Assembly: GCA_013139935.1 (NCBI GenBank)
Contig: WSZX01000422.1
Span: forward strand, 1-12,584
From: Ardenticatenales bacterium
GTDB lineage: Bacteria > Chloroflexota > Anaerolineae > Promineifilales > UBA4811
Length of the DNA: 12,584 bases
Reading direction: 5' to 3'
Each line of letters opens with the position of its first letter. Position 1 is the first letter of the stretch. Below the pieces are notes generated by a model, which was not told the origin of the DNA, made no database searches, and saw nothing but the letters and a program-made list of their open reading frames with translations. Below are positions 1 through 7,083 of this stretch, in pieces. Made by a program: the position numbers and the translations under genes.

Positions 1-988
1 CAAAATCCGCGACCTGGAGTGGGCGCGGCCGTCCACTCTGGTAGCGACAGACAAAGGCGTGCAGCGTAATCCGAAAGTGAGTGTAGGCGTGTTTGATCGT
101 CACCAGAGGCTCACCGACCTCAATCTCAATATCCAGCTCTTCTCGAATCTCACGCTTGAGGCACTCTTGCAAGGATTCGCCGTCCTGCTGCTTTCCGCCC
201 GGGAACTCCCACAGGCCGCCCAACATGTCGTCCAGTGAACGTTGAGATATGAGCACCTCGCCATCGCGCCATATCACCCCAGCAGTGACCTCATAGTGCG
301 GGCCACGCCTGGGCGGCGGGCGTGGCTGGCGCGCAGGCCGCTCCAATTGCCTGCCAGCAGCTCGCGCCTCGCACAGTTCCGCCAACGGGCACAGGTGACA
401 CCGCGTCCGGGCCGGCCGGCATACCTTGCGCCCCAACTCCATTAACGCCTGATTGTACTCTCCTGGGCGTTCGGCGGGCACCAATGATTCCGCCAGCGCC
501 CATAGCTGGCTCCTGGCAGGTGCCCGAGTTACATCAGCATTCAGATCAATCAGCCGGGCCAACACCCGGACGGCGTTTCCGTCCAGCACCGCTGCCCGCT
601 GGCCAAAGGCAATGCTGGCGATCGCCCCAGCCGTGCAGGGCCCGATGCCGGGCAATGAGCACAAGGCCTGCACGTCCGAGATGAGACGTCCTTCGAACTG
701 CTCTACTACCTGCCGGGCTGCCCGATGCAGATTGTGTGCCCGCCGATAGTAACCAAGCCCCGCCCAAACCTTGAGCACCGCATGTAGCGACGCATCTGCC
801 AGCGCTTCCACTGTGGGAAAACTGGCCATCCAACGCTCAAAAGCTGGGATGACGGTACTCACCTGGGTCTGCTGCAGCATCACCTCGCTCACCCAGATCG
901 CATACGGATCGTCCGTCATTCGCCACGGGAAACTGTCGTGTCCGGTGTCCCACCAAGCCAGCAACAAGGAAGCGGTCTTGACTTTCAT
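1..988 (-). CDS. mutY: A/G-specific adenine DNA glycosylase MutY fused to an intact MutT-like Nudix domain (C-terminus cut by window edge)
   Basis: Base-excision repair enzyme that removes adenine mispaired with 8-oxoguanine. Translating the reverse strand from ATG 988 gives 329 residues before the window edge. Visible landmarks are the SEVMLQQTQV block with catalytic Glu35, a helix-hairpin-helix (LPGIGPCTAGA, about 112-122), catalytic Asp136 in VLDGN, and a [4Fe-4S] ligand set Cys190-x6-Cys197-x2-Cys200-x5-Cys206. Cys118 sits where endonuclease III has its lyase lysine, which fits a monofunctional glycosylase. After a Pro/Arg-rich linker (about 215-230) comes a Nudix domain with WEFPGGK and a full G-x5-E-x7-RE-x2-EE box (265-287, with Asp286 where Gly is usual). 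E. coli and Geobacillus MutY C-terminal domains keep the fold but lack this box. The protein may therefore also hydrolyse an oxidised nucleotide such as 8-oxo-dGTP (inference). Divergent from the Nudix gene at 1108; no Shine-Dalgarno. Confidence 0.95.
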   Translation of the reverse strand, partial: MKVKTASLLLAWWDTGHDSFPWRMTDDPYAIWVSEVMLQQTQVSTVIPAFERWMASFPTVEALADASLHAVLKVWAGLGYYRRAHNLHRAARQVVEQFEGRLISDVQALCSLPGIGPCTAGAIASIAFGQRAAVLDGNAVRVLARLIDLNADVTRAPARSQLWALAESLVPAERPGEYNQALMELGRKVCRPARTRCHLCPLAELCEARAAGRQLERPARQPRPPPRRGPHYEVTAGVIWRDGEVLISQRSLDDMLGGLWEFPGGKQQDGESLQECLKREIREELDIEIEVGEPLVTIKHAYTHFRITLHAFVCRYQSGRPRPLQVADF

Positions 989-996
989 CGCGGGCG

Positions 997-1005
997 ATTG
1001 TAGCA
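997..1005 (-). promoter_or_regulatory. Extended -10 promoter of mutY, nearly leaderless
   Basis: The minus strand reads TGC followed by TACAAT (hexamer 1002-997), a TGn-extended -10 element with five of six consensus bases. I see no convincing -35 at 16-18 bp. Only 8 nt separate the hexamer from the ATG at 988, so transcription should begin about 0-3 nt before the start codon. No Shine-Dalgarno sequence is present. Inferred from sequence only. Confidence 0.55.
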
Positions 1006-1072
1006 GTTTTTCACCGGCCGGCGACTTGACACTGTCGAGAAGCCCCTTTTTCCACCCCCTCCTCCCGCCCAC

Positions 1073-1101
1073 TTGGCGTTTGTGCCTCGCCTGGGTACAC
1101 T
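1073..1101 (+). promoter_or_regulatory. Sigma-70-type promoter of the Nudix-GNAT cluster, predicted leaderless
   Basis: TTGGCG (1073-1078) and TACACT (1096-1101) are separated by exactly 17 bp. The six bases after the -10 place the expected transcription start at 1108, the first base of the GTG start codon. The upstream bases hold no Shine-Dalgarno, which supports a leaderless transcript. It lies back to back with the mutY promoter in a 119 bp intergenic region. Confidence 0.6.
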
Positions 1102-1107
1102 TGCCGT

Positions 1108-1800
1108 GTGAAGACCTGGCATCAGCTTGCACTCTGGGCGGACGAGCTGCGCGCAATCGGCAGCAATGGGCTCAAGTTCGTCAAGAATCCGTACGACAAG
1201 GCCAACTACCAGCGGGTGCGGCGGATCGCGGCCGAGATATTCGCTCTGATTGACGGCCGTGCCCCGGAAACGGTGGAGAGGCTCCTAGTCAGATCGCTCG
1301 ACCATTACACCCCAATGGTTATGGGAGATGCGCTGGTTATCAACGATGTTGGCGCGATGCTGCTCATCCAGCGCGCCGACAGCGAACTCTGGGCTGCGCC
1401 GGGTGGCGCCTTTGACGTAGGAGAGACTGCGGCCGAGGGCGCCGTCCGCGAGTGCTATGAGGAGACCGGATGGCAAGTAGAGCCGGTGGCTCTGATCGGA
1501 ATCTACGACTCGCGCGTGGTAGGGACCCTGGTCGGCCAACACGTGTACCACTTGAGCTTCCTCTGCCGGCCGCTGTCGTCGACGCCCGACCCACCACCCC
1601 ACGCGCTGGAAACCCTCGACATCGGCTGGTTTCCCGAGGACGCAACCCCTCCGCTCGACGTCGGGCATCGAGTATGGGTGCCAAATGCATTTCGCCACTG
1701 GCGAGGAGAGATATCACAGCCGTTTTTCGACACCGAGTCCCCAGCCTCGAGGCCCACCCCCACGCCGAAAGCAGAGCGGGGGAGAACAATCGATGGCTAG
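1108..1800 (+). CDS. Nudix hydrolase with N-terminal Nudix_N-type domain
   Basis: Predicted cytosolic pyrophosphohydrolase acting on a nucleoside diphosphate linked to another moiety (ADP-ribose, CDP-choline or similar; the substrate cannot be read from sequence). Residues 1-60 (WADELRAIGSNGLKF followed by YDKANYQR) match the helical N-terminal domain found in front of one Nudix subgroup. The catalytic box is intact: Gly100-x5-Glu106, then Arg114-Glu115-x2-Glu118-Glu119-x-Gly121. The C-terminal tail (about 211-230) is rich in Pro, Thr and Arg and probably disordered. The 230-residue length is normal for this two-domain type. The GTG start is chosen because the N-terminal domain begins there and a well-placed promoter puts the transcript end on it. 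The last 8 bp overlap the acetyltransferase gene, so the two are probably translationally coupled. Confidence 0.92.
   Translation: MKTWHQLALWADELRAIGSNGLKFVKNPYDKANYQRVRRIAAEIFALIDGRAPETVERLLVRSLDHYTPMVMGDALVINDVGAMLLIQRADSELWAAPGGAFDVGETAAEGAVRECYEETGWQVEPVALIGIYDSRVVGTLVGQHVYHLSFLCRPLSSTPDPPPHALETLDIGWFPEDATPPLDVGHRVWVPNAFRHWRGEISQPFFDTESPASRPTPTPKAERGRTIDG
1778..1784 (+). promoter_or_regulatory. Shine-Dalgarno sequence that decides the GNAT start
   Basis: A GGGGGAG tract lies 8 nt upstream of ATG 1793, inside the end of the Nudix gene. It favours 1793 over the in-frame ATG at 1685, whose extra 36 residues are low-complexity and overlap the Nudix coding sequence. Confidence 0.7.
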
Positions 1801-2569
1801 CGATTTGATTCGAAAGCGCCGAGCAATCCAACACCTGCTTGATGCTCACTCACCGGCCGATGGGCTGGCCAGCAACTATGCCCTCCATCACGCCCAAGAT
1901 CGCACCACGCTGCTGGTTCACCGCAATGACAGCGGCCGCGCCGATGGCTTTCTGGTGCTCTGCCGTACCGGGCTAGATCTCTTCCGACCCCTCTTGACAC
2001 TGAGGGCCGAGACATCAGAGGTCGCGGCCGAGTTGCTGGAAAGCGCGCTTCCGCCGGAGGCCAGCGTCATCATCGCCATTCCCCTGGAGCTGAGGCCGGT
2101 GATAGAGGCGTTTTTCGCCATCAGCGAGGAGAAAGCGTCGACCATCTATCAGCTCAGCCACGAGGATTTCCGGCCCATCATCAACGTTCTGGCCACGCGT
2201 GCACCGACCCCAGGTGGCGATCCCCGATTTGTCATTCGCGGGCAGAGTCTGGACCGGGGCGCCCGGCCGGCCGGGCCCGTGCTGGCAACCGCGGGCATCA
2301 ACTGGCGTTCACCCCACTTTGCCGACATCTATGTGCATACCGACCCTCGTGTGCGCGGCCGGAAACTGGGCAGGAGCGTCGTGTCGGCACTGAGTAACTG
2401 GCTCTTGGAGCAGAAGATCAGCCCACTCTACACTGTGCCGGACGCGAACGACGCATCCGTCCGGTTGGCACATAACCTCGGATACCACAACACGGGAGCG
2501 CGCACCCTCTTTTGCAGCGGCGTTCGCCGCAGTACGGCTTTTCCTTTCCCAACAACTGTGGTAGAGTAG
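1793..2569 (+). CDS. GNAT family N-acetyltransferase
   Basis: Predicted acetyl-CoA-dependent N-acetyltransferase of 258 residues. The catalytic half is C-terminal. ADIYVHTDPRVRGRKLG (about 177-193) is beta-4 plus the acetyl-CoA pyrophosphate-binding loop (R/Q-x-x-G-x-G/A type, here RGRKLG). NDASVRLAHNLGYHNTG (219-235) is the typical beta-5/alpha-4 region. The N-terminal half (1-140) is weakly conserved to my eye and may be a degenerate second GNAT-like fold, which is common in proteins of this length. The acceptor is unknown. The gene overlaps the Nudix stop codon (ATGGCTAG) and is followed after 32 bp by the SPFH pair. This suggests one transcript, but a separate promoter at its end cannot be excluded. 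Confidence 0.85.
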   Translation: MASDLIRKRRAIQHLLDAHSPADGLASNYALHHAQDRTTLLVHRNDSGRADGFLVLCRTGLDLFRPLLTLRAETSEVAAELLESALPPEASVIIAIPLELRPVIEAFFAISEEKASTIYQLSHEDFRPIINVLATRAPTPGGDPRFVIRGQSLDRGARPAGPVLATAGINWRSPHFADIYVHTDPRVRGRKLGRSVVSALSNWLLEQKISPLYTVPDANDASVRLAHNLGYHNTGARTLFCSGVRRSTAFPFPTTVVE

Positions 2570-2601
2570 GCACGTTAGCATGTGGGGAATAGGCTAGCCT
2601 G

Positions 2602-3843
2602 ATGTCATCATTGCTGGATTTGGTTCTCATCTCGGTGGTATTGGTGATCCACCTGGGTACGTTTGCCCTCGCCTACACCGTGTCTGGGCGCGGCGAGGCT
2701 GCCCTTCGCTTCACCATCCTATCCGCAGCCACCACGGTGCTGGCGCTGATGGGCCACAGGTGGAATGGTCTGATCGGTGCGCTGTTTCTCCCGCTACTGG
2801 GCCATCTCTTCTTTTGGACCTCGCTCACTCTGGTCTCTCAATCTCTGTTCCCGGTGCTCGATTGGCCGAGACGGCTGGGTGCCGTTGAGGCTTTGGTCTC
2901 GTTTGTTTTTGACTATCATCGCTCCAGTTACATCGTCGACGACAAAGTGAGCGAACGCATCCCTGGTCACTCGATGCCCCGCGCCGGTTCGGGGGTGGTC
3001 CTGGTAGGGGTAGCCCGGGCCGCTGTACTGCATACCACCACCCGACTCTCCCGTGCAGTTGGCCCCGGGGTGGCCTTTGTCCACCAGCTCGAACGAGTCA
3101 AGACAGCGGTGGACCTGCGCACACAGGCACGATCCACCAGAGTCAAGGCACATACCAAGGACGCCGTACCGGTGGAAACGAACCTGCATTGTCTCTTTCG
3201 CATCGGCAATGGGAACAGATCTGGCGCCCCAGCAGAGGATTTCCCCTTTTCGGAGAGAGCCGTGGGACAGGTGATCTGCGATTGGGAGGGCGCGGGCTAT
3301 TCCTGGAACGATTATGCGCTCCAGGTCACCACCGCTCGCTTTCGAGAGATCCTGGCCCGGTTTCGCCTGGATCAGTTGTTTGCATCTCGTGACACGGATC
3401 AGCTGCCACGTACGGTGCTGCACTCTTCCTTGAACGCAGCCGTTCGCAGTGATCTGGCCAAACGGGGCATCGAGCTAGTCTCTGCCGGCTTTGACTGCCT
3501 CGATTTCCCCGAGCCGGTACAAGCTCAAAGGATGGCCAGTTGGCAGGCCGAGTGGGCCGAGCGCGCTCGGAGCTCACGTGCTGCAGGAACAGCCGGGACC
3601 AAGCGGCTGGCCCAACAACCGCGCGGCGCGGCGCGCCGGGAACTTGTTCAAGGGTTGATCAGAGGCATCTCGGTCGCCCAGGGACTGGCTGATATTGAGC
3701 CCTCAGATCTGATCGCCGGCCAGCTGCTCGATGCGATCGAGTCGATGTCGGCCGACCCTCACACTCGCCGCCTGCTTTCCCAAGAGACGCTTGACTCTGT
3801 GCAAGCCATTCGAGGGCGGCTCGCAATCGCAGATTCGCTATGA
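2602..3843 (+). CDS. SPFH/Band 7 domain membrane protein, first of a tandem pair
   Basis: 413 residues. The N-terminus has about three hydrophobic segments (roughly 4-27, 33-51 and 55-86). An SPFH (stomatin/prohibitin/flotillin) domain follows at about 125-310. It is recognisable by RAVGPGVAFVHQLERV (151-166), VDLRTQ (170-175) and a T-x-D-x-x-P-V strand (185-191), and by ARFRLDQLF (252-260) in the late helical part. The segment around 311-325 (SWQAEWAERAR) and 343-356 looks helical. SPFH proteins scaffold membrane microdomains and oligomerise into cage-like rings; a role here in organising membrane proteins is inference. Three membrane spans before the SPFH domain differ from the single hairpin of classical stomatins. 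The stop overlaps the next ATG by 4 bp (ATGA). No strong Shine-Dalgarno: GGGG lies 14 nt upstream of the start. Confidence 0.85.
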   Translation: MSSLLDLVLISVVLVIHLGTFALAYTVSGRGEAALRFTILSAATTVLALMGHRWNGLIGALFLPLLGHLFFWTSLTLVSQSLFPVLDWPRRLGAVEALVSFVFDYHRSSYIVDDKVSERIPGHSMPRAGSGVVLVGVARAAVLHTTTRLSRAVGPGVAFVHQLERVKTAVDLRTQARSTRVKAHTKDAVPVETNLHCLFRIGNGNRSGAPAEDFPFSERAVGQVICDWEGAGYSWNDYALQVTTARFREILARFRLDQLFASRDTDQLPRTVLHSSLNAAVRSDLAKRGIELVSAGFDCLDFPEPVQAQRMASWQAEWAERARSSRAAGTAGTKRLAQQPRGAARRELVQGLIRGISVAQGLADIEPSDLIAGQLLDAIESMSADPHTRRLLSQETLDSVQAIRGRLAIADSL

Positions 3844-5324
3844 ATAGCACCGCAGCGGCAGATCAAAGAGCGGTTCCCCCGCTCAGATTGCGGACTGAGA
3901 GGCACAGCACCCTCATCAAGTGGGGCGTGATCCTGGACTACAACATCATCACATTCTTGGTGGCCTGGTTGATCAACGGCAAGCCGATCCCGGACCCCTC
4001 ACAATGGCCCCTCTCGATGTTTGCACCGTTCTTCCCCGGGGCGGTAGGCGGTATGGTCCTGGTACTGATCGGCACGATCATTAACTGGACACTGCTCCGC
4101 TACGTCTTGATTGCGAACCTGGCAGCCATCATTCCGCTACTCTATGGTGGGGAGTTTATCAGAAGGTTGTACCGTTTTGGCACCTATGGCCTTGCTCTTG
4201 GTTATCTGAGAGAGGCGCTCTTTGCGCCAGACCCCCACTATTCCAGCCTTCCGCACCCAGCGGCTGGCCCTTTGTCCGCTGTGCCAGGAGAGAAAGCGGC
4301 CGGCCGGTCTGCTCTGATTCGGAATGGCAGGCTGACTCCGGCCAGCAATCGTCCCCAACATCGCTCCATTGCCTGGGCCGGTGGTCCAGGTGCGGTAACT
4401 GTTCCCTCAGAGTATGCTGTCCAGATGGAGCATGGCGGGCGGCTGACCCGCTTGGTGGGCGCCGGAGTGGCCCGCCTCGGCCGGTATGAAAAGGTGTTCA
4501 AACTGATCGACCTGCGGCAGATCGTCCGTAAGAAAGAGTTCACTGCCCTGACCGGGGACGGCATACCGGTGACGGTTGAGGTCACCGCCCACTGTTGCAT
4601 CCGGGCGGGATCGGAATCACCGTCCCCCGCATGTCCCTACCCCTATGACACAAGCGCGATCAGGCAATTGACGCTGAAAACGATCGTTGATGAATCCGGC
4701 CCAATGGCCTGGGAAGAGAGGATCATCGCTCTTGCCGGCAGCGCGCTCAACACGGTGCTGGCAAGATACCGGCTGCATGAGCTGTTTGAGCCCCTGGATG
4801 AGCTGGCAGACCCTCGTTTGACTATCCAGGAGGAGATTCGGCAGGCGCTGCGCCAACAGGCGCATCCCTATGGCGTTGAGGTCACCGAACTGTGGCTGGG
4901 CCCGTTCGAGCTTCCGGCCGGCGCGACAAAGCAATTCGTCGCCTCCTGGGAGGCAGCCCGGTCGCAACAGGCGGCGACCACGCTGTCGGACAAGCGGGCG
5001 CCGGCCGATCGATCACCTGGCCATACCCGGGCCGAGGCCCAACGCGAGATCATTGAAACGCTGGTTGCCGCTTTTGAGGCAGATCGCGGTCCTCTCCCAG
5101 GCCCTCAACTCGCGCTCCGCCTGCTCGGCGGACTGGAGCAACTCCATGGCCAAGCCAGCCCGGTAGAGAACGAGGAACCTCAAGGCCCAGTTTCGGACCA
5201 GCGGCTGGCAGAACTGCGCCACGCCATTGAGCGCGATCTGGCATCAGCCGGACGGCGCGGACCAGAAAACGGTGGGGGCTCGGAACCGCAGCTGAACGGG
5301 GATAGCCCGGATACGCTTGGGTGA
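3840..5324 (+). CDS. SPFH/Band 7-like membrane protein, second of a tandem pair
   Basis: 494 residues with the same plan as the gene before it. Hydrophobic segments lie at roughly 27-46, 60-82 and 85-103, then a Pro/Gly/Ala-rich linker (130-185) and an SPFH-like domain at about 186-375. The equivalent landmarks are LIDLRQ (222-227), LTGDGIPVTVEV (237-248) and VLARYRLHELF (306-316). YGVEVTELWLGPFELP (344-359) matches RGIELVSAGFDCLDFP in the first protein. The Gly/Ser/Asn-rich C-terminal tail (about 470-494) looks disordered. Translation is probably coupled to the upstream gene, since the ATG lies inside its stop and no Shine-Dalgarno is visible. The two proteins are divergent paralogues and probably form a hetero-oligomer (inference). 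The domain is more degenerate here than in the first copy. Confidence 0.78.
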   Translation: MNSTAAADQRAVPPLRLRTERHSTLIKWGVILDYNIITFLVAWLINGKPIPDPSQWPLSMFAPFFPGAVGGMVLVLIGTIINWTLLRYVLIANLAAIIPLLYGGEFIRRLYRFGTYGLALGYLREALFAPDPHYSSLPHPAAGPLSAVPGEKAAGRSALIRNGRLTPASNRPQHRSIAWAGGPGAVTVPSEYAVQMEHGGRLTRLVGAGVARLGRYEKVFKLIDLRQIVRKKEFTALTGDGIPVTVEVTAHCCIRAGSESPSPACPYPYDTSAIRQLTLKTIVDESGPMAWEERIIALAGSALNTVLARYRLHELFEPLDELADPRLTIQEEIRQALRQQAHPYGVEVTELWLGPFELPAGATKQFVASWEAARSQQAATTLSDKRAPADRSPGHTRAEAQREIIETLVAAFEADRGPLPGPQLALRLLGGLEQLHGQASPVENEEPQGPVSDQRLAELRHAIERDLASAGRRGPENGGGSEPQLNGDSPDTLG

Positions 5325-5401
5325 ATCTGACACTGCCGGCCAGTGGATGGATGCAACACAACCTCTTTCGGGGAGCGGCGGAAGAACGCCCGATCCAAGC
5401 T

Positions 5402-5448
5402 GGCCGTGGTGTTTACCCTTCAAGTGGCACGGCCCTGGCGGCCGTGGT
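5402..5448 (+). other. Mutually exclusive inverted repeats in the 5325-5490 intergenic gap
   Basis: The heptamer GGCCGTG occurs at 5402-5408 and 5440-5446, and its exact complement CACGGCC lies between them at 5428-5434. The middle copy can pair with the right copy (7 bp stem, 5 nt loop) or the left copy (7 bp stem, 19 nt loop), but not both. This geometry resembles an attenuator or switch, but there is no T-tract, so it is not a simple intrinsic terminator. The rest of the 166 bp gap shows nothing else I can support. Confidence 0.3.
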
Positions 5449-5478
5449 CAGGAGAGCATTGTCGCGCCTTGATCTGCC

Positions 5479-5483
5479 GAGGA
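5479..5483 (+). promoter_or_regulatory. Shine-Dalgarno of the interrupted PfkB kinase
   Basis: GAGGA lies 7 nt upstream of ATG 5491. It marks 5491 as the authentic start and so shows that the TAA at 5521-5523 lies inside the reading frame, not upstream of it. Confidence 0.65.
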
Positions 5484-5490
5484 TAGTCTG

Positions 5491-6423
5491 ATGAGCGACC
5501 AGCACGTGCTGGTCATAGGGTAAGCCTGCCTGGACATAAAGGGGCGTCCGCTCCACCCGCTGCAGCGGGGAACGTCCATACCGGGCACCCTTCACTCTAA
5601 TGTCGGAGGAGTGGCGCGCAACATTGCCGAGAACCTGAGCCGCCTAGGCGTTCCCTGCACCTTGATTTCGGCCATTGGCGACGACCGCCCCGGCAATCGA
5701 ATCCTTGCGCAAGCGACCGAGGCCGGCATTGACACGAGCCATGTCCTGGTGGTGCCAGGCATCAATACCGGAGCGTACATGGCTCTGCTGGATGAAAATG
5801 GCATCTTGGCTTTCGCGCTGGATGATACCCGCGTCGCGGCCGCCATCGAGCCACGCTACATCTACCGGAACCGCCGGCTCTTCCGCGATACAGCGATGGT
5901 TGTATTGGATACCAGCCTCCCCCGCCCGGCACTAAAGACGGTCTTCCGGTTGGCAAAGCAATACGGCGTTCCCATCTGCGCTGACCCCGCATCCGTAGTG
6001 CTGGCCCCTCGTCTGCGCCCCTACCTGCCAGACCTGCTGCTCATCGCCCCCAACGTCCGCGAGGCGCAAGTACTCTGCAACTTCACCATCGCCGAGGGGA
6101 ACCAGGATGCTGCTCTGATGGCCTCCAAGGGCCTGGTCGCACAAGGGGTCCAGATCGCCGTCATCACCATGGCGGAACAGGGCCTCTGCTACGCCACATC
6201 CACGGAGAGCGGCCATGTGCCGGCCGTGAGGACCGAGATAGCTGACCTGACCGGCGCCGGTGATGCCCTCACGGCCGCGATTATCTTTGCACTCCTCAAC
6301 GACATTCCCATTTCGGAAGCCATGCGACTGGGATGCTCGGCCGCCAGCCTGACAATCGCCTGCCACCAAACAGTCGTACCCGATCTCACTCTCGAGTCGC
6401 TCTATAACAACCTCAGTGTTTGA
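5491..6423 (+). pseudogene. psuK: PfkB-family kinase, pseudouridine-kinase-like, with an in-frame TAA at codon 11
   Basis: From ATG 5491 the frame reads MSDQHVLVIG, then TAA (5521-5523), then ACLDIKGRPL and an uninterrupted PfkB fold to TGA 6421-6423. That is 310 codons, close to the roughly 313 of E. coli PsuK. Post-stop landmarks are SIPG...GGVARNIAENL (about 30-48 in full-frame numbering), LISAIGDD, and the anion-hole/catalytic motif DLTGAGD (252-258, base Asp258). From memory, E. coli PsuK has Ser at the stop position (VVIIGSANID), and TAA is one base from the Ser codon TCA. The next usable start, GTG 5611, has GGAGGA directly abutting it. Starting there would lose the first strand, the substrate-binding Asp and part of the GG motif, so a functional short form is doubtful. 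Everything else looks under selection, so this could be a recent nonsense mutation, an assembly error or readthrough. The sugar substrate is an inference; no psuG is in the window. Confidence 0.8.
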
Positions 6424-6435
6424 AAGGATCGTGCC

Positions 6436-7083
6436 ATGTCACCTTGGTTGGCTTTGCTGCTCTCATTTGGTTACGTTTTCCTGATGCTCGGCCTGGGCGA
6501 GGGGATGCGCCGCTGGCGCGATTTTAGTCCTGATTTCACCCGCAAGTTCATCCATATCAGCGTGGGCATGTACAGCATCTTGGCTGTGCTTGTGTTTGAC
6601 CGTTGGGAATGGGCCATTATCCCGCCGGCAGCGTTCGTCATCATCAATTTCCTGGATTGGAAGTATGGCCTGGTCCAGGCGATGACCAGCTCCGACCGAT
6701 CCAACCTAGGCACGATCTACTTCCCTCTCTCCTTCATTGCCGTTATCTGGGTATTCTGGGACCGGCCAGAGTTGCTGGTGGCGAGTCTGATGCCCCTGAC
6801 CTGGGGGGATTCACTGGCATCGGTCGTGGGGCGGCGGATCGGTCGCCGCCTCTACACAGTCGCTGGTTCTATCCGCAGCCTGGAAGGCAGCCTAACCATG
6901 TTTGTTCTGAGCGCCCTGACCACCTGGGCGGTGTTGGTAGTGTTCGGAGCGGACAACCCCATCGGTGTGGCGTTGCTCACCGCCGCGGTGGCAACCCTGG
7001 CGGAAGCCATTTCCCCCTGGGGATTGGACAACCTGGCCGTCCCTGCCGTCTCTGCCCTCTTGTTGGCCTGGCTGTACGCGTGA
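6436..7083 (+). CDS. CTP-dependent phytol/dolichol-kinase-like integral membrane protein
   Basis: 215 residues, polytopic, with about six to seven hydrophobic segments. It belongs to the phosphatidate cytidylyltransferase / SEC59 / VTE5 (phytol and farnesol kinase) superfamily. Landmarks are RKFIHISVG (36-44) after the first helix, NLGTIYFPLS (90-99), WGDSLASVVGRRIGR (123-137), SLEGS (148-152) and EAISPWGLDNLAVP (190-203). Such enzymes phosphorylate isoprenoid alcohols with CTP; the actual substrate (phytol, geranylgeraniol, farnesol or polyprenol) cannot be read here. The start has AAGGA at 6424-6428, 7 nt upstream of the ATG. It begins 12 bp after the interrupted kinase and overlaps the HAD phosphatase by 4 bp, so an operon is likely. 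Confidence 0.87.
   Translation: MSPWLALLLSFGYVFLMLGLGEGMRRWRDFSPDFTRKFIHISVGMYSILAVLVFDRWEWAIIPPAAFVIINFLDWKYGLVQAMTSSDRSNLGTIYFPLSFIAVIWVFWDRPELLVASLMPLTWGDSLASVVGRRIGRRLYTVAGSIRSLEGSLTMFVLSALTTWAVLVVFGADNPIGVALLTAAVATLAEAISPWGLDNLAVPAVSALLLAWLYA

Noticed and set aside
1026..1031. Perfect TTGACA on the plus strand
   Set aside because: No -10-like hexamer at 16-18 bp downstream (the region is T/C-rich). The TTGGCG/TACACT pair further downstream fits better.
1685..1792. Upstream in-frame start for the GNAT gene, adding 36 residues
   Set aside because: The extension lies inside the Nudix gene and is Pro/Arg-rich. The Shine-Dalgarno is correctly spaced only for ATG 1793.
2562..2601. Possible promoter (TGG-TAGAGT) and the GGCTAGCC palindrome before the first SPFH gene
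   Set aside because: No acceptable -35 and only a weak -10. The palindrome is 8 bp. Not enough to call; read-through from the upstream genes is simpler.
5611..6423. Treating the PfkB kinase as a normal gene starting at GTG 5611
   Set aside because: Homologous residues continue upstream in frame back to ATG 5491, which has a Shine-Dalgarno. The 5611 start would lack a correctly spaced ribosome-binding site and about 40 conserved residues.
6603..7079. Long upstream extension of the HAD frame
   Set aside because: It is a shadow of the phytol-kinase-like gene. The HAD fold starts immediately after GTG 7080, which also forms a 4 bp overlap.
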